Source of the DNA: Betaproteobacteria bacterium
GTDB taxonomy: Bacteria; Pseudomonadota; Gammaproteobacteria; Burkholderiales; Ga0077523
Assembly (NCBI GenBank): GCA_016713305.1
Contig: JADJPK010000001.1
Location: 1-60,962, forward strand
Length of the DNA: 60,962 bases
Direction: 5' to 3'
This document shows positions 43,087-51,251 of this stretch, piece after piece. A program made the translations under genes and the position numbers. Every line of letters starts with the position of its first letter. Positions within the stretch are counted from its first letter, which is position 1. The notes under the pieces are model-generated. The model was not told where the DNA came from. It saw only the letters and a program-made list of their open reading frames with translations, and made no database searches.

Positions 43087-44034
43087 CTAGATCATATCGC
43101 TCAACAAGCGGTTGCGCGCCGCACCAAGTTGATACTGGCGCATGAACGGCTCGTAGTAGTTTTTGTGGTCAAGATGAAAATGCTCGCTGATCTGCGTGCA
43201 GGGTACATATCGGATGTCCCAGAATGTAATGTACCACATGCTATCTTCATCGCCATGAAGGCCCATTCCGTCACGCAGTATTTCATTCAATGCTTGCGGG
43301 CCCACAACATCTGCCATCTGTCCTTCAGGAAACAGGTAGTCGGCGAATACAGTAAACTGCTCGTGCTTATCGTCAAAATGAACGGCTCTCGGGCGGAGGT
43401 GATGGCGCGCCCAATCACTGCCTTCCGGCAATTTGATGCTCTCTAGTCGTGCGACAATCTCTTCTACTTCAACCAGTGATGGAAAAGAGTGGGCAGTCCG
43501 TGACGCCAAGTACACGAGGTAGTCCTTGTAATTGGCTGCCCAGAATGAAGGTGATAGCGTGGCATAGATATGCCAAGGCACTGCTGCGGCGCTGGCTGGG
43601 AAGAACAGATAAATGAGCGGAAGAGTTTGCGGTGCGGAAAGTCGATTTTCTATTTCGACGCCATCCCAATAGCGGACGACAAGTCTGCGTTGAGCTTCGA
43701 TTTCTTCAAATCGTCGAACGAGTGCAGATGATGGTTGTGTAGAGCAGGCAAGCAAAAAGCCGCTTGCGCCGACTGCCGCGCAAGTGTCGCTCATGTCTCG
43801 AACGTCGTCTACTCCAACAGATCTGTTTGCGTTCGCGAAGTGCTTACAGCTGACCAGCCATTTGCGTTGGAAGGGCGCAAGTAAGCCCGCGACGTTTTCA
43901 ACGGCAATTAGGTCCCGGCCGCCATCGGGGCCGACGCCAGTCCAGTGGACGTCGAAGGCGGAACGAACCAGCAACTCTCGTATGAGCTGCTCAAATTTGA
44001 CTCCGTCTGCGGGCAACTCGGTGAAGTCGATCAT
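43087..44034 (-). CDS. Mrr-like restriction endonuclease-fold protein
   Basis: 315 residues. The N-terminal ~110 residues are a PD-(D/E)xK nuclease of the Mrr_cat type: FEQLIRELLVRSAFDVHWTG, VGPDGGRDLIAVE (catalytic Asp), QRKWLVSCKHFANAN (xCK in place of xQxK), SVGVDDVRDM. The C-terminal 200 residues are unassigned (FHLDHKNYYEPFMRQY). Mrr-type enzymes usually cleave modified DNA (type IV restriction). No methyltransferase accompanies it, consistent with that. It lies between the IS and repeat C. Confidence 0.8.
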   Translation of the reverse strand: MIDFTELPADGVKFEQLIRELLVRSAFDVHWTGVGPDGGRDLIAVENVAGLLAPFQRKWLVSCKHFANANRSVGVDDVRDMSDTCAAVGASGFLLACSTQPSSALVRRFEEIEAQRRLVVRYWDGVEIENRLSAPQTLPLIYLFFPASAAAVPWHIYATLSPSFWAANYKDYLVYLASRTAHSFPSLVEVEEIVARLESIKLPEGSDWARHHLRPRAVHFDDKHEQFTVFADYLFPEGQMADVVGPQALNEILRDGMGLHGDEDSMWYITFWDIRYVPCTQISEHFHLDHKNYYEPFMRQYQLGAARNRLLSDMI

Positions 44035-44231
44035 TGTTACCTGGGTGGCCGCTCTGGATATTGAGGGGGCTCAAGGCAGTCCGTGTGGCAGGACTCTTTG
44101 CGGACGCTCCGATGCTCCCTACCTGTATGTGACAGTACAACGCCAGGGAGGTAGTGTAAATGGACAAGGGCCGTGGTAGTACGGAATGGTGTTACCGGGG
44201 CATCCAGGGTAGGCACGTCGGTTGACGCCTG
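44035..44231. other. Upstream region of the Mrr-like gene
   Basis: No gene seen. CCTACCTGTATGTGACAGTA with a nearby AGGGAGGTAG (about 44110-44160) makes imperfect inverted repeats that could be an operator for the minus-strand gene. Confidence 0.3.
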
Positions 44232-44400
44232 TACCTCCCAATAATTCGATCCGGCAAGGAATCGGGCGGACCGGTGAAGGGTGCACGGGACGGATTTGGC
44301 GGTGATGAGTGTGGAGTGGCCGGGGAGGCGGGATCGCGGGAGCCGGTCGTCAGGAAGATGGGCCTACCCGACTGCCACGGCCGGGACGCCACGGCGGTCG
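44232..44400 (+). repeat. Accessory-boundary repeat, copy C
   Basis: GTACCTCCCAATAATTCGAT, ...TTTGGCGGTGATGAGTGTGG (44295), ...GGCCTACCCGACTGCC (44361). Directly precedes the P-side sequence of the first complete attachment site. Related short motifs (CTTCCCAATTATTCCATC, TCTCCCAGCAATTCC) recur at 46035 and 46116. Confidence 0.5.
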
Positions 44401-44510
44401 GCAGGCGGGGAGATAGGGTGACCCCCCTCTAACTCGGCGGGGCGGCCCAGAACGCGTACGCTGGCACCTGTGGGGCGATTAGGGGCGTTGCCGGACCCTG
44501 CCCCGAGCAG

Positions 44511-44534
44511 AAAAACGGCCCGCGTCCGCGGGCC
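44511..44534 (-). terminator. P-side terminator for minus-strand transcription
   Basis: On the minus strand the hairpin GGCCCGCG-GA-CGCGGGCC (44517-44534) is followed by GTTTTTC. Equivalent hairpins stand at 46241-46258 and 51213-51230, each just left of an attachment site. In a circular element it would terminate recombinase transcription after crossing attP. Confidence 0.6.
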
Positions 44535-44554
44535 TTGGGGGGCCCTCCGGTGGT

Positions 44555-44604
44555 GGTTCGTACACTGTAACCCAGGGGCTACCAAATGTGACAGTGTACG
44601 AACC
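44555..44604. other. Complete attP-like site (junction of elements 1 and 2)
   Basis: The arms GGTTCGTACACTGT (44555-44568) and ACAGTGTACGAACC (44591-44604) are perfect inverted repeats around the core AGGGGCTACCA (44574-44584), which is identical to the tRNA-Glu 3' end. The 50-bp size and symmetry suit a large-serine-integrase attP. Confidence 0.75.
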
Positions 44605-44730
44605 GCAGGGAACTGCGCGAGGCGGTACCGCACCGCGAACGTACACCGGTTCTGAATGAGCACCTTTTCCACCGAAAGGCGGGGAAGGTGCTTTCTTGCG
44701 TTTGGGATGTTCTTGCGTTGGTGGATCAGC
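44585..44730 (-). pseudogene. Serine recombinase 3' remnant (element 2)
   Basis: The minus-strand frame reads LPRLSVEKVLIQNRCTFAVR YRLAQFPAVRTLSHLVAP, matching the C-terminal LLRLLVEKVLVRDRCTFEVW... of the intact recombinase at about 60% identity by eye. Only about 45 codons remain before the ATPase gene's end. Confidence 0.75.
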
Positions 44731-45943
44731 ATTCAAGCCAGCGCGCCACCGGCTGCGTCAGGAACTCCTCCACGGGCAGCTGCGCATCGCCGACCACCAG
44801 CGTGCGTCGGGGCCGGAACAACTGCTCGAAGGCCAGCAGACCCGGTGGGCCGGCGGGCGCGCGCCCGCTCTTGACCTCGATGGCCGTGATTTCGCGGTTG
44901 CTGCGCACGATGAAGTCCACTTCGCGGGAGCTCTCCCGCCAGTAGAAGAGCTCACACTCGCCGGCGGCGGCGGCATTGGCCAGGTGGGCGCCGACCGCCG
45001 ATTCGACCAGGCGACCGCGGAACTCGCGGTCGGCCAGCGCCGCCTCGGGCGTCAGGCCCGAGGTCGCCGTCATCAGCGCCGTGTTCATCACCTGCAGCTT
45101 GGGACTCGAGCCGCGTCGGCGCACGGCTTCCCCGGCGAACTTCTCCAGCCCGCGCACCATGCCGACGCCTGCCAGCAGGTCCAGGTAATGGGCCAGGGTC
45201 GTGGTGTTGCCGGCATCCTGCAGCTGTCCGATCATCTTGTTGTAGGACAGGATCTGTCCCGAGTACCGGCAGCTGAGATCGAACAGTCGTCGCAGCAACG
45301 CCGGCTTGTCGACGCGCGTGAGCAATAGGACGTCGCGGGAAATCGTCGTCTCGATCAATGCCTCGAGTACATACAGGCGCCAGCGCGCCGGGTCGTGGCG
45401 CAGTGACATGGCGCCGGGATAGGCGCCGAAATAGAGGAATTCATCCAGCGTCAATCCGAATGCCGCGCGCATTTCGCCATAAGACCAATGCTGGACCTGC
45501 AGTGTCTCGAAGCGACCGGCGAGGCTCTCGGTCAGCCCGCGCTGGACCAGCAGTGGCGCCGAACCCAGAAGCACCACCTGCAGGCGCGTCGCAGTTCGCG
45601 TATCCTCGTCCCACAGGCGTTTGGTGACTTCGGCCCAGCCGTCCACCTTCTGGATTTCATCGACGATCAGGACCGCGCCGTCCGGCTCGTTGCTGCGCGC
45701 GAGCCGGCGCGCCTCATCCCACTGCGCATGCAGCCAGGCAGCGTTGCGCAATGTCGGTTCGTCTGCCGAGGCGTAAATGCCGGGTCGTCCGAGTGTGTCG
45801 AGGACCTGGCCCACCATCGTTATCTTGCCCACCTGGCGGGCGCCGGTGACGACCTGGATGAAGTGCCGGGGCTCGCGCAGACGACCTGCAAGATCGTCGG
45901 CGCGCTGGCGGCGGAAAGGAGTGTCTTTCGATTTGCTCTCCAT
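44726..45943 (-). CDS. AAA ATPase with DUF4143 and PD-(D/E)xK-like C-terminus
   Basis: 405 residues. P-loop region VVTGARQVGKITMVGQVL, Walker B GAVLIVDEIQKVDGW, sensor VVLLGSAPLLVQRGLTESLA, helical DUF4143 region with HYLDLLAGVGMVRGLEKF, and nuclease-like ESSREVDFIVRSNREITAIE VKSG. The P-loop has Ile after GK where Ser/Thr binds magnesium, although a Thr follows. The family is widespread, autoregulated and of unknown function (possibly toxin-like or defence). The only cargo of element 2. A palindrome lies immediately upstream (45955-45972). Confidence 0.85.
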   Translation of the reverse strand: MESKSKDTPFRRQRADDLAGRLREPRHFIQVVTGARQVGKITMVGQVLDTLGRPGIYASADEPTLRNAAWLHAQWDEARRLARSNEPDGAVLIVDEIQKVDGWAEVTKRLWDEDTRTATRLQVVLLGSAPLLVQRGLTESLAGRFETLQVQHWSYGEMRAAFGLTLDEFLYFGAYPGAMSLRHDPARWRLYVLEALIETTISRDVLLLTRVDKPALLRRLFDLSCRYSGQILSYNKMIGQLQDAGNTTTLAHYLDLLAGVGMVRGLEKFAGEAVRRRGSSPKLQVMNTALMTATSGLTPEAALADREFRGRLVESAVGAHLANAAAAGECELFYWRESSREVDFIVRSNREITAIEVKSGRAPAGPPGLLAFEQLFRPRRTLVVGDAQLPVEEFLTQPVARWLEC

Positions 45944-45954
45944 GGTGAGATATT

Positions 45955-45972
45955 ATACTCAACAAACTGAGT
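45955..45972. promoter_or_regulatory. Palindromic operator upstream of the DUF4143 ATPase
   Basis: TACTCA-ACAAAC-TGAGTA, 12 nt before the ATG and overlapping an AT-rich ATATTATACTC, so probably the promoter region. Consistent with autorepression. Confidence 0.5.
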
Positions 45973-46278
45973 AAATCAAGATCAATTCTCCAATGCGCTG
46001 CTGGGCAATAGGTTACGTCCGAGCCGCCCCGTTGTGCTTCCCAATTATTCCATCGGCCAAGGGATCTCACCATTCGGTACGGCCAACCGTCGATTCATAT
46101 TGGCAGCCGGAACCGGTGTGTCTCCCAGCAATTCCTTCGGGCAACAGGGGCTCCAGTCCGCTTCCGCGTGCCAAAATGCGCACACTGGCCCTTGGGCGGC
46201 TTTCTGCGGCACGGACGGATCCCGCGCCAAGCAGAAGAACGGCCCGCGTCAACGGGCCTTGGGGGGCTCTCTGGCTGT
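45973..46278. other. P-side sequence of element 2
   Basis: No gene. Holds two copies of the CTCCCAATAATTCC-type motif (46035, 46116), an AATGCGCACACTGG block shared with 44450 and 51150, and the GGCCCG-CGTCAA-CGGGCC hairpin (46241-46258). Confidence 0.45.
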
Positions 46279-46325
46279 GGTTCGTGCACTGTAGAGGGGC
46301 CACCGGATGTGACAGTGCACGAACC
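46279..46325. other. Complete attP-like site (junction of elements 2 and 3)
   Basis: GGTTCGTGCACTGT (46279-46292) and ACAGTGCACGAACC (46312-46325) are perfect inverted repeats around AGGGGCCACC. Compared with 44555-44604 both arms changed TACAC to GCAC-type bases together, so arm symmetry has been conserved. Confidence 0.7.
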
Positions 46326-46450
46326 GCAGAGGAACTGCGGACGCGGCACGACACCGCGTACGTGCACCAGTCCTGAAAGAGCACGTTCTTCGCCCGCCGG
46401 CGGGGAAGGTGCACTGCTTTCACGCCGGGAAGTGCGTCCGCCGCCGCCGC
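46326..46450 (-). pseudogene. Serine recombinase 3' remnant (element 3, decayed)
   Basis: The minus frame reads AKNVLFQDWCTYAVSCRVRS SSAVRALSHPVAPLQ, recognisably the recombinase tail but more diverged than the element 2 copy, suggesting an older integration. Confidence 0.6.
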
Positions 46451-46524
46451 CGCCCGCATCTTCAGGGCAGCGAACCGACCCCGACAATCAACTGCCGTCA
46501 ACTCCCGAGCCGCACCACCACACC

Positions 46525-47415
46525 CTATTCCCCAGGGGTCCGATCAACGCCGACCACGCGGACACGCGAGCCGACTTCACAGAAGAACTCCTGCGACCAC
46601 ACCGCGGTGGCATCGGCATCCTTGACGAATGGCGCGACGTCCTGCCGGGCGGACGCAACCTTGAGGGCGTGCGTTCTCTGCAGCAGCCGCTCGCGGAAGA
46701 GATCCTCGGACAGCACGCTGTCGCTGGCAAGGTGTCCGCTCTGGCGCATACGGGTCGCCAGGTGCGCAAGATCCAATGGGATTCCCCTGGCAACGAACCA
46801 GACGAAATCGTACCAGTCACGCCCCTTGACCCGGGATCGCCACTGGCGGCACAGCACGGCGTGCATCTTGCCGGCAAACAGGCACGGCGGCGTGAAGGTG
46901 CGCACGGAAAATGGAATGGGCTGCAACAGGAAGCGCGATTCCGTCGCGAAGCCACCGGGCGGATCGGTGTCGACTTCGAGTCGGATCTTCAGGAGACGGC
47001 CTCTGGGAATGGCCTTGACGATCTCCTCATCCGTGGCGACAACCAGCACCTCCCGATAGGTGTCGGCCTTCAGGAAAGCCGACTGCACCGCGCTGGGGCG
47101 CGCCTTTTCCTTTCTCTGGACGCTGACCGTGAAGCCGAATGCCTGCAACTCCCTCTCCAGCGCACGGCCGTACGCACCCAGATCGAAATCCGGCGTCGCG
47201 GCCAGCAGGGAGAAGTCCATGTCCTCGGAATAGCGGTCCAGGCCATGCAGGACCCGCAACGATGTTCCACCATAGAAGGCGGCGGCCTCGAAGAACTTGC
47301 TCCGCCACAGGCCGAGCAGGACGATCTCCTGCATGATTTCGCGCAACGCATTGGTGTAATCGATGGCAGTCCGGCAGTTGTATCGGGCCATCATGGCGGC
47401 TACTGCTTCATGCAT
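46525..47415 (-). CDS. abiEii: AbiEii/AbiGii-family nucleotidyltransferase toxin
   Basis: About 296 residues. Nucleotidyltransferase core FYGGTSLRVLHGLDRYSEDM DFSL (GGTSL and ExD metal site), then GRLLKIRLEVDTDPPG and the conserved FAGKMHAVLCRQWRSRVKGR DWYDFVWFV. AbiEii toxins modify tRNA or use GTP to stop growth during phage infection; the antitoxin AbiEi represses the operon. Start 47415 is favoured by GGAGGAGG upstream and gives an 8-nt overlap with abiEi; an ATG at 47433 is the alternative. Confidence 0.9.
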   Translation of the reverse strand: MHEAVAAMMARYNCRTAIDYTNALREIMQEIVLLGLWRSKFFEAAAFYGGTSLRVLHGLDRYSEDMDFSLLAATPDFDLGAYGRALERELQAFGFTVSVQRKEKARPSAVQSAFLKADTYREVLVVATDEEIVKAIPRGRLLKIRLEVDTDPPGGFATESRFLLQPIPFSVRTFTPPCLFAGKMHAVLCRQWRSRVKGRDWYDFVWFVARGIPLDLAHLATRMRQSGHLASDSVLSEDLFRERLLQRTHALKVASARQDVAPFVKDADATAVWSQEFFCEVGSRVRVVGVDRTPGE

Positions 47416-48070
47416 GGGCTCGACCTCCTCCATGATCCTGCAGGCGCTCGACCACCGACGCCAGAAGGCGGATCCTCCTGGAGCGGTAGCGTCCGGCGTA
47501 GTCCCTGAGCAGATCCGCCCGCAGGGAGCGGATGCCCGCCGGGTCGATCCTCAGGTTCTCATCCAGGTAGGCCCGGATGTCGCCCTGCGTGCGCAAGGCC
47601 ACCTTGTCGGCATGCAGCTTGTCGGCCAGGGCCTTTTCGGGCACCGCCAGCAGATACGCCCGTCCCCGTTCGACCTCGACCCTTTCCACGCCGGCCCTGA
47701 ACGCCGCCAACGGCACCGCGCGATAGGTGAAGCGGCCGATAGGGGTGGAGAATTCCCGCGTCCTGTTGACGGTAACGGACGTCACCGCCTCGACGCGTTC
47801 GGGAATGAGACCGTGATGCTGAAGGGCATACTCGAGGGAAACGTAGGATGGGCCGTAGATCAGATTGGCCAGGATCTCCACGTGGACCGGAGCGCGCCGA
47901 TAGGCTTCGCCGAAAACGTACAGGCCCTTCTTGACGCGGATGATCGTGCCTTGACTCAAGAGCCTTGTGATGCGATCGCGGGGGCTCCGGTAGTCGCTCA
48001 GGGCGGTCAACAGGATCTGGTAGTCGAATTCCTCGTAGGGAATCCGGAGCGCGAGGGGTTCGTTGGACAT
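47408..48070 (-). CDS. abiEi: AbiEi-family antitoxin
   Basis: 220 residues from ATG 48070 (an upstream frame to 48172 runs through the operator). The N-terminal winged HTH is RSPRDRITRLLSQGTIIRVK KGLYVFGEAYRR. The C-terminal antitoxin part shows GPSYVSLEYALQHHGLIPER, VTVNRTREFSTPIGRFTYRA and VPEKALADKLHA. It neutralises AbiEii without direct binding (type IV) and represses transcription. The operator palindrome is at 48130-48154. First gene of the pair. Confidence 0.88.
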   Translation of the reverse strand: MSNEPLALRIPYEEFDYQILLTALSDYRSPRDRITRLLSQGTIIRVKKGLYVFGEAYRRAPVHVEILANLIYGPSYVSLEYALQHHGLIPERVEAVTSVTVNRTREFSTPIGRFTYRAVPLAAFRAGVERVEVERGRAYLLAVPEKALADKLHADKVALRTQGDIRAYLDENLRIDPAGIRSLRADLLRDYAGRYRSRRIRLLASVVERLQDHGGGRAHA

Positions 48071-48129
48071 GGGGCCTGCTCCGCGATTCGATGTCCCTGG
48101 GATGGCCTTGCCTGTGCTGTGAATGGCAT

Positions 48130-48154
48130 GTATGTCGACGTATCGTCGACTTAC
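48130..48154. promoter_or_regulatory. AbiEi operator palindrome
   Basis: GTA-T-GTCGACG / TAT / CGTCGAC-T-TAC, a 25-nt imperfect palindrome (22 paired) 60 nt before the abiEi start. The surrounding ACATAGTAAG/TACAAATACATAG on the minus strand suits -10 and -35 boxes overlapped by it. Confidence 0.6.
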
Positions 48155-48289
48155 TATGTATTTGTAGCACATTCTTGAGATCCGTCAATGCCCCAACAGG
48201 CGCATCGTTCGAACGAGCGGGCTGCCGGTCGGCAGCGGGCACCGGGGTCGGCAGGTTGACGACCCGACGGTCACGGTCGGCCATGGGCG

Positions 48290-48460
48290 CAAGGCCGACG
48301 GGATCCTCGGGTGCGACACTACGATGCTGGCCGTCATGAGGTCATCTGGAACGGCGGCGACGATGCCGGCCGCCAGTTGGCCTCCGGCATCTACTTCTGC
48401 TGCCTCAAGGCAGGGGGGTTCCCTGAGAATGAGACGATCGTGCTGTTGCAATGGTCCGCG
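48290..48460 (+). pseudogene. FlgD-like C-terminal sorting-domain remnant
   Basis: The frame from 48311 reads RHYDAGRHEVIWNGGDDAGR QLASGIYFCCLKAGGFPENE, the C-terminal part of the FlgD-like domain found at the end of secreted proteins in this lineage (compare 58380-58510). No 5' part is present; the region upstream is the AbiE promoter. It suggests the AbiE module replaced the front of a host secreted-protein gene. Confidence 0.65.
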
Positions 48461-48846
48461 TCCTTTTCCGACTTCTTCGATCCGGCCGCCAAGCCCAGCG
48501 AGGTTTGGCGGCCGGCCTCCCTGGTGGAGGCGGTATGGTCTAGGTCGGCGCCGGGCTGCCGTTTCTGGCGTTGGGCATTGTCAGCTTTCGCCCCATAGTC
48601 GTCCCCGGCTTCGCGGCAAAGGGAGCGAGGCACCATCGCGCGACGGGTTGCACCCGTTCTTGGCGCGATCGGTGTTGGCTGGATCCGGAGGCCGGTCAAT
48701 CTTCGTGTTCGCAATCTTCCCATACCCTCATCACGATGCTGTAGGATCCGTATGGGTGTTCGGCGCGCGGGCGCCGGAACCGGCCACTTTCCGGCTGGTC
48801 ATAGCTGCCCGCACGGTAGCGCCGAAGCAGACGAAGGGGGAGCTCC
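48461..48846. other. Intergenic region between the FlgD remnant and the CCE protein
   Basis: No supported gene. An inverted repeat CCCATAC...GTATGGG (about 48719-48757) and a GGAACCGGCC...CCGGCTGG stem lie in the leader of the gene at 48847. No TATGCTCGG-type promoter is seen here. Confidence 0.4.
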
Positions 48847-49647
48847 ATGCGATTCCTTCGAGTGTCGAGAATCTGTTGTCTGGGCTGTTCTATCGTTGTG
48901 GCCGCACTGCTAGGTAGTTCACGCATGGCAGTGGGCGGCACGTTGACCGTCCGGTGGCTGGGCTCTCCGGAATCGTCGCCGAACCTGGTGCCTCCCGCCG
49001 GACACTTCGTCGGCCATTTCGCCAATCCGGTCGCGTGGGCGACCGACATCGACAACAGTTTCTACCTCTTGGGGCACACGTTCGACCCGACCGTCGAGGT
49101 GCCGGACTGCACCGAGGGCTTTCGGGTGTTGTCGTACCACCTCGTGCTCGCCAAGACGGATGCCGCACCCTGGACGGCGGACCCTATGATGACTCTGACC
49201 GACGGCTGGAGCCTGGACCTCATCCCGCCGGGAACGACGTGTCAGTCGCCACCTTCGGGCGCCTATGGTCCGCGCTATGCCACCGGCTGGTACTGCGGCA
49301 CGTCGTCCAGCTCATGGACTTCGGATGTCAATCTCGCGGGCTTCTACGAGCTTGTATTCAGCGATCTGCCTGACGGCGGCTGTGTGTCGGCCGACTATTC
49401 ACACGTCATGAACGTGGTCCCCTGGACCTTTTCCTCCGAGTTGTGGGGGAGTCGGGTCTTCCCGGCGGTTGACGAGGTGCCCGGGCACTGCCCCGACCAC
49501 AGGGCGACTCCGAACATGGGCTACCTGTGGTGGTTTGAATTCGTGGCGCCCGGCAACATCATCATGTGGGCCGATGTTACCTGCTGCGAGCCGGCGGTCG
49601 GCACGATCCCGCAGAAGTGGGGGAGCTTGAAGGCAGCCTGGCGCTGA
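48847..49647 (+). CDS. Secreted protein with C-terminal CCE...WG..K motif
   Basis: 266 residues, RBS GGGGGAG. Signal peptide MRFLRVSRICCLGCSIVVAA... possibly a lipoprotein (Cys near the cleavage region). The mature part is beta-rich with several Cys. The C-terminus WADVTCCEPAVGTIPQKWGS LKAAWR matches the protein at 51540-52241 (TDCCEAPVGLENASWGSAKS LFR). No domain is known to me; the shared end suggests a sorting or anchoring tag. Confidence 0.65.
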   Translation: MRFLRVSRICCLGCSIVVAALLGSSRMAVGGTLTVRWLGSPESSPNLVPPAGHFVGHFANPVAWATDIDNSFYLLGHTFDPTVEVPDCTEGFRVLSYHLVLAKTDAAPWTADPMMTLTDGWSLDLIPPGTTCQSPPSGAYGPRYATGWYCGTSSSSWTSDVNLAGFYELVFSDLPDGGCVSADYSHVMNVVPWTFSSELWGSRVFPAVDEVPGHCPDHRATPNMGYLWWFEFVAPGNIIMWADVTCCEPAVGTIPQKWGSLKAAWR

Positions 49648-49731
49648 TGAACGCCACTGGCTCATGCGTCCGCCTGGCGGTGGCTCGGCATCCGGCCTTG
49701 GCGGAACGTTGTTGCGTGCGTGCGGTTCTGG

Positions 49732-49790
49732 TATGTTCGGCTCACCGTAACCGCAACGGGCGCAAGGCCAACGGAGTTTGTGGGGAGGCA
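49732..49790 (+). promoter_or_regulatory. TATGCTCGG-type promoter and leader, copy L2
   Basis: TATGTT (49732-49737), then CTCACCGTAACCGCAACGGG and CGCAAGGCCAACGGAG, closely matching L1. Precedes the esterase gene at 49825. Confidence 0.5.
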
Positions 49791-49824
49791 TTGTGAAGCC
49801 GCGTGCGGAAGTAGGGAGAGGACG

Positions 49825-50991
49825 ATGAGCCAGCGTCGAGCGCCGATGATGGTTCCCATATTCCTGTTGGCGGTCACGTCCGCATCCGCCCGGAGCGACA
49901 GCGTTGCAGCCGCGCCCGATGCGTATGCGGGCACCGTGGTGGTCATCGACGTGCCGGCGCCTTCGCTGGCCGGGAGCTCGCTGGGGATGCCGCCGACCGA
50001 GCGTGCGGTCGTCTACCTTCCGCCATCGTACGCGGCTGATGCTGAGAAGCGCTATCCGGTGGTCTACTACCTCACCGGCTTCGCGGACCAGATCTTCCTC
50101 TACAGCTTCGTGCCCTACTATCAGGGCTTCCTGCTGCAGGAGGCCATGGACAGGCTGATCGGTCAGGGGGAGATCGGGGAGATGATCGTGATCATCCCCA
50201 ACGGGTTGACGCCATTCGGTGGGTCCTTCTACGTCAACTCCCCGGTCAACGGCAACTGGGAGGATTTCATCGCCCGCGACCTTGTCGGCTACGTCGACGC
50301 CGCCTTCCGTACTGTCGCGGTTCCGCGGGCGCGGGCCATTGCCGGCCATTCCATGGGCGGATTCGGCGCCCTGAACCTGGCCATGCGCCATCCCGACACC
50401 TTCGCGGCCGTCTACGCGCTATCCCCGGGTCTGGCCGCTCCCGGTGGTCTGGAGACCCATCCCAGCTTCGCGGACGACGCCGTCCGTCAACGTGTCCGCG
50501 ATCTCCTGGACCGCGCCGACGCCATGGACAGTTGCATGAGCAAGGTCACGCTCCTGACCCAGGCGAGCTACTGGAACCAGATCTACGACACCCTCCCTCT
50601 ATTCGCGGTGGCGTACATGGCGGCCTTCGCAACGGACTCTGCGGGGAGCGGTTCCGGCCTGGACTACCCCTACCGCCGGCAGGGAGACAACTTCGTGAAG
50701 GACCCGGTCGCTTGGGACAGATTCGAGCGAGGATTCGGCGGGTGGGACGAGAAGATCCCGCAGAATCTGGACAACCTGCGGAGGCTGTCGGCCATTACCA
50801 TCGATGTTGGCGAGAACGACGCGCACGCCTGGATCCCCGCGGGCTGCCGCTACGTCTCCGAGCTTCTGACGAAGGCCGGAGTGACCAACCAGTTGGTCGT
50901 GTTTCCCGGCGGCCACGAGGACCGACTGCGGGAGCGCCTGGAGACCGCGCTGTTGCCCGCCCTTTCCCGCTGTTTTGCAGGACAGCGGTGA
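49825..50991 (+). CDS. Secreted esterase-D/antigen 85-like serine hydrolase
   Basis: 388 residues from ATG 49825 (GGGAGAGGACG upstream) with a signal peptide (MVPIFLLAVTSASA). The putative esterase family fold (PF00756) is evident: YLPPSYAADAEKRYPVVYYL, IVIIPNGLTPFGGSFYVNS, nucleophile elbow AIAGHSMGGFGALNLAMRHP (Ser), IDVGENDAHAW (Asp) and VFPGGHEDRL (His). All catalytic residues are present. It hydrolyses an unknown ester outside the cytoplasm. Last gene inside element 3, but host-like in leader and style. Confidence 0.85.
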   Translation: MSQRRAPMMVPIFLLAVTSASARSDSVAAAPDAYAGTVVVIDVPAPSLAGSSLGMPPTERAVVYLPPSYAADAEKRYPVVYYLTGFADQIFLYSFVPYYQGFLLQEAMDRLIGQGEIGEMIVIIPNGLTPFGGSFYVNSPVNGNWEDFIARDLVGYVDAAFRTVAVPRARAIAGHSMGGFGALNLAMRHPDTFAAVYALSPGLAAPGGLETHPSFADDAVRQRVRDLLDRADAMDSCMSKVTLLTQASYWNQIYDTLPLFAVAYMAAFATDSAGSGSGLDYPYRRQGDNFVKDPVAWDRFERGFGGWDEKIPQNLDNLRRLSAITIDVGENDAHAWIPAGCRYVSELLTKAGVTNQLVVFPGGHEDRLRERLETALLPALSRCFAGQR

Positions 50992-51251
50992 CGTCCCGGC
51001 GTGTCCTTTCCGTTGGATCGAACGGGCAAGAGCGCGCACCGTTCGCAGCTGCCGCCCGCCACTTCGCGACGGCCACCGAGGCCGCCGAGGGGGGACCTTG
51101 GCGCCCCGGTCGGGCGGTGCGGCGCGTTCCCGGCTCCGTGCCCCAGAACACGCACACTGGTCCCGGTGGGGTTTCCTGCGGCTCTTTCGGTTCCAGCCTC
51201 GAGCGGAATAACGGCCCGCGTCAGCGGGCCCTGGCGGCCTCTCCGTTGGTG

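Larger units (their letters stand above)
11245..44584. mobile_element. Element 1 of the array (33 kb, serine recombinase, terminase module, defence genes)
   Basis: It runs from the attL core to the core of the first complete attP-like site. The left 14 kb is GC-rich and phage/plasmid-like (recombinase, primase-polymerase, methyltransferase, terminases). The right 19 kb is visibly less GC-rich and defence-like. No capsid, portal, tail or lysis genes are seen. Confidence 0.65.
44574..46304. mobile_element. Element 2 remnant (1.7 kb)
   Basis: It lies between the two complete P-core-P' sites. Contents: a recombinase 3' remnant, one DUF4143 ATPase gene with its own palindromic upstream site, and the P-side terminator repeat. 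The recombinase body is deleted, so it cannot move by itself. Confidence 0.55.

Noticed and set aside
44364..44732. Reading the recombinase-tail frame as a 122-aa gene
   Set aside because: It is the stump of the recombinase C-terminus running through attP and terminator sequence; the N-terminal two thirds are absent.
46168..47508. Long plus-strand frame antisense to AbiEii
   Set aside because: GC-rich shadow of the AbiEii gene with no domain; AbiEii motifs are clear on the minus strand.
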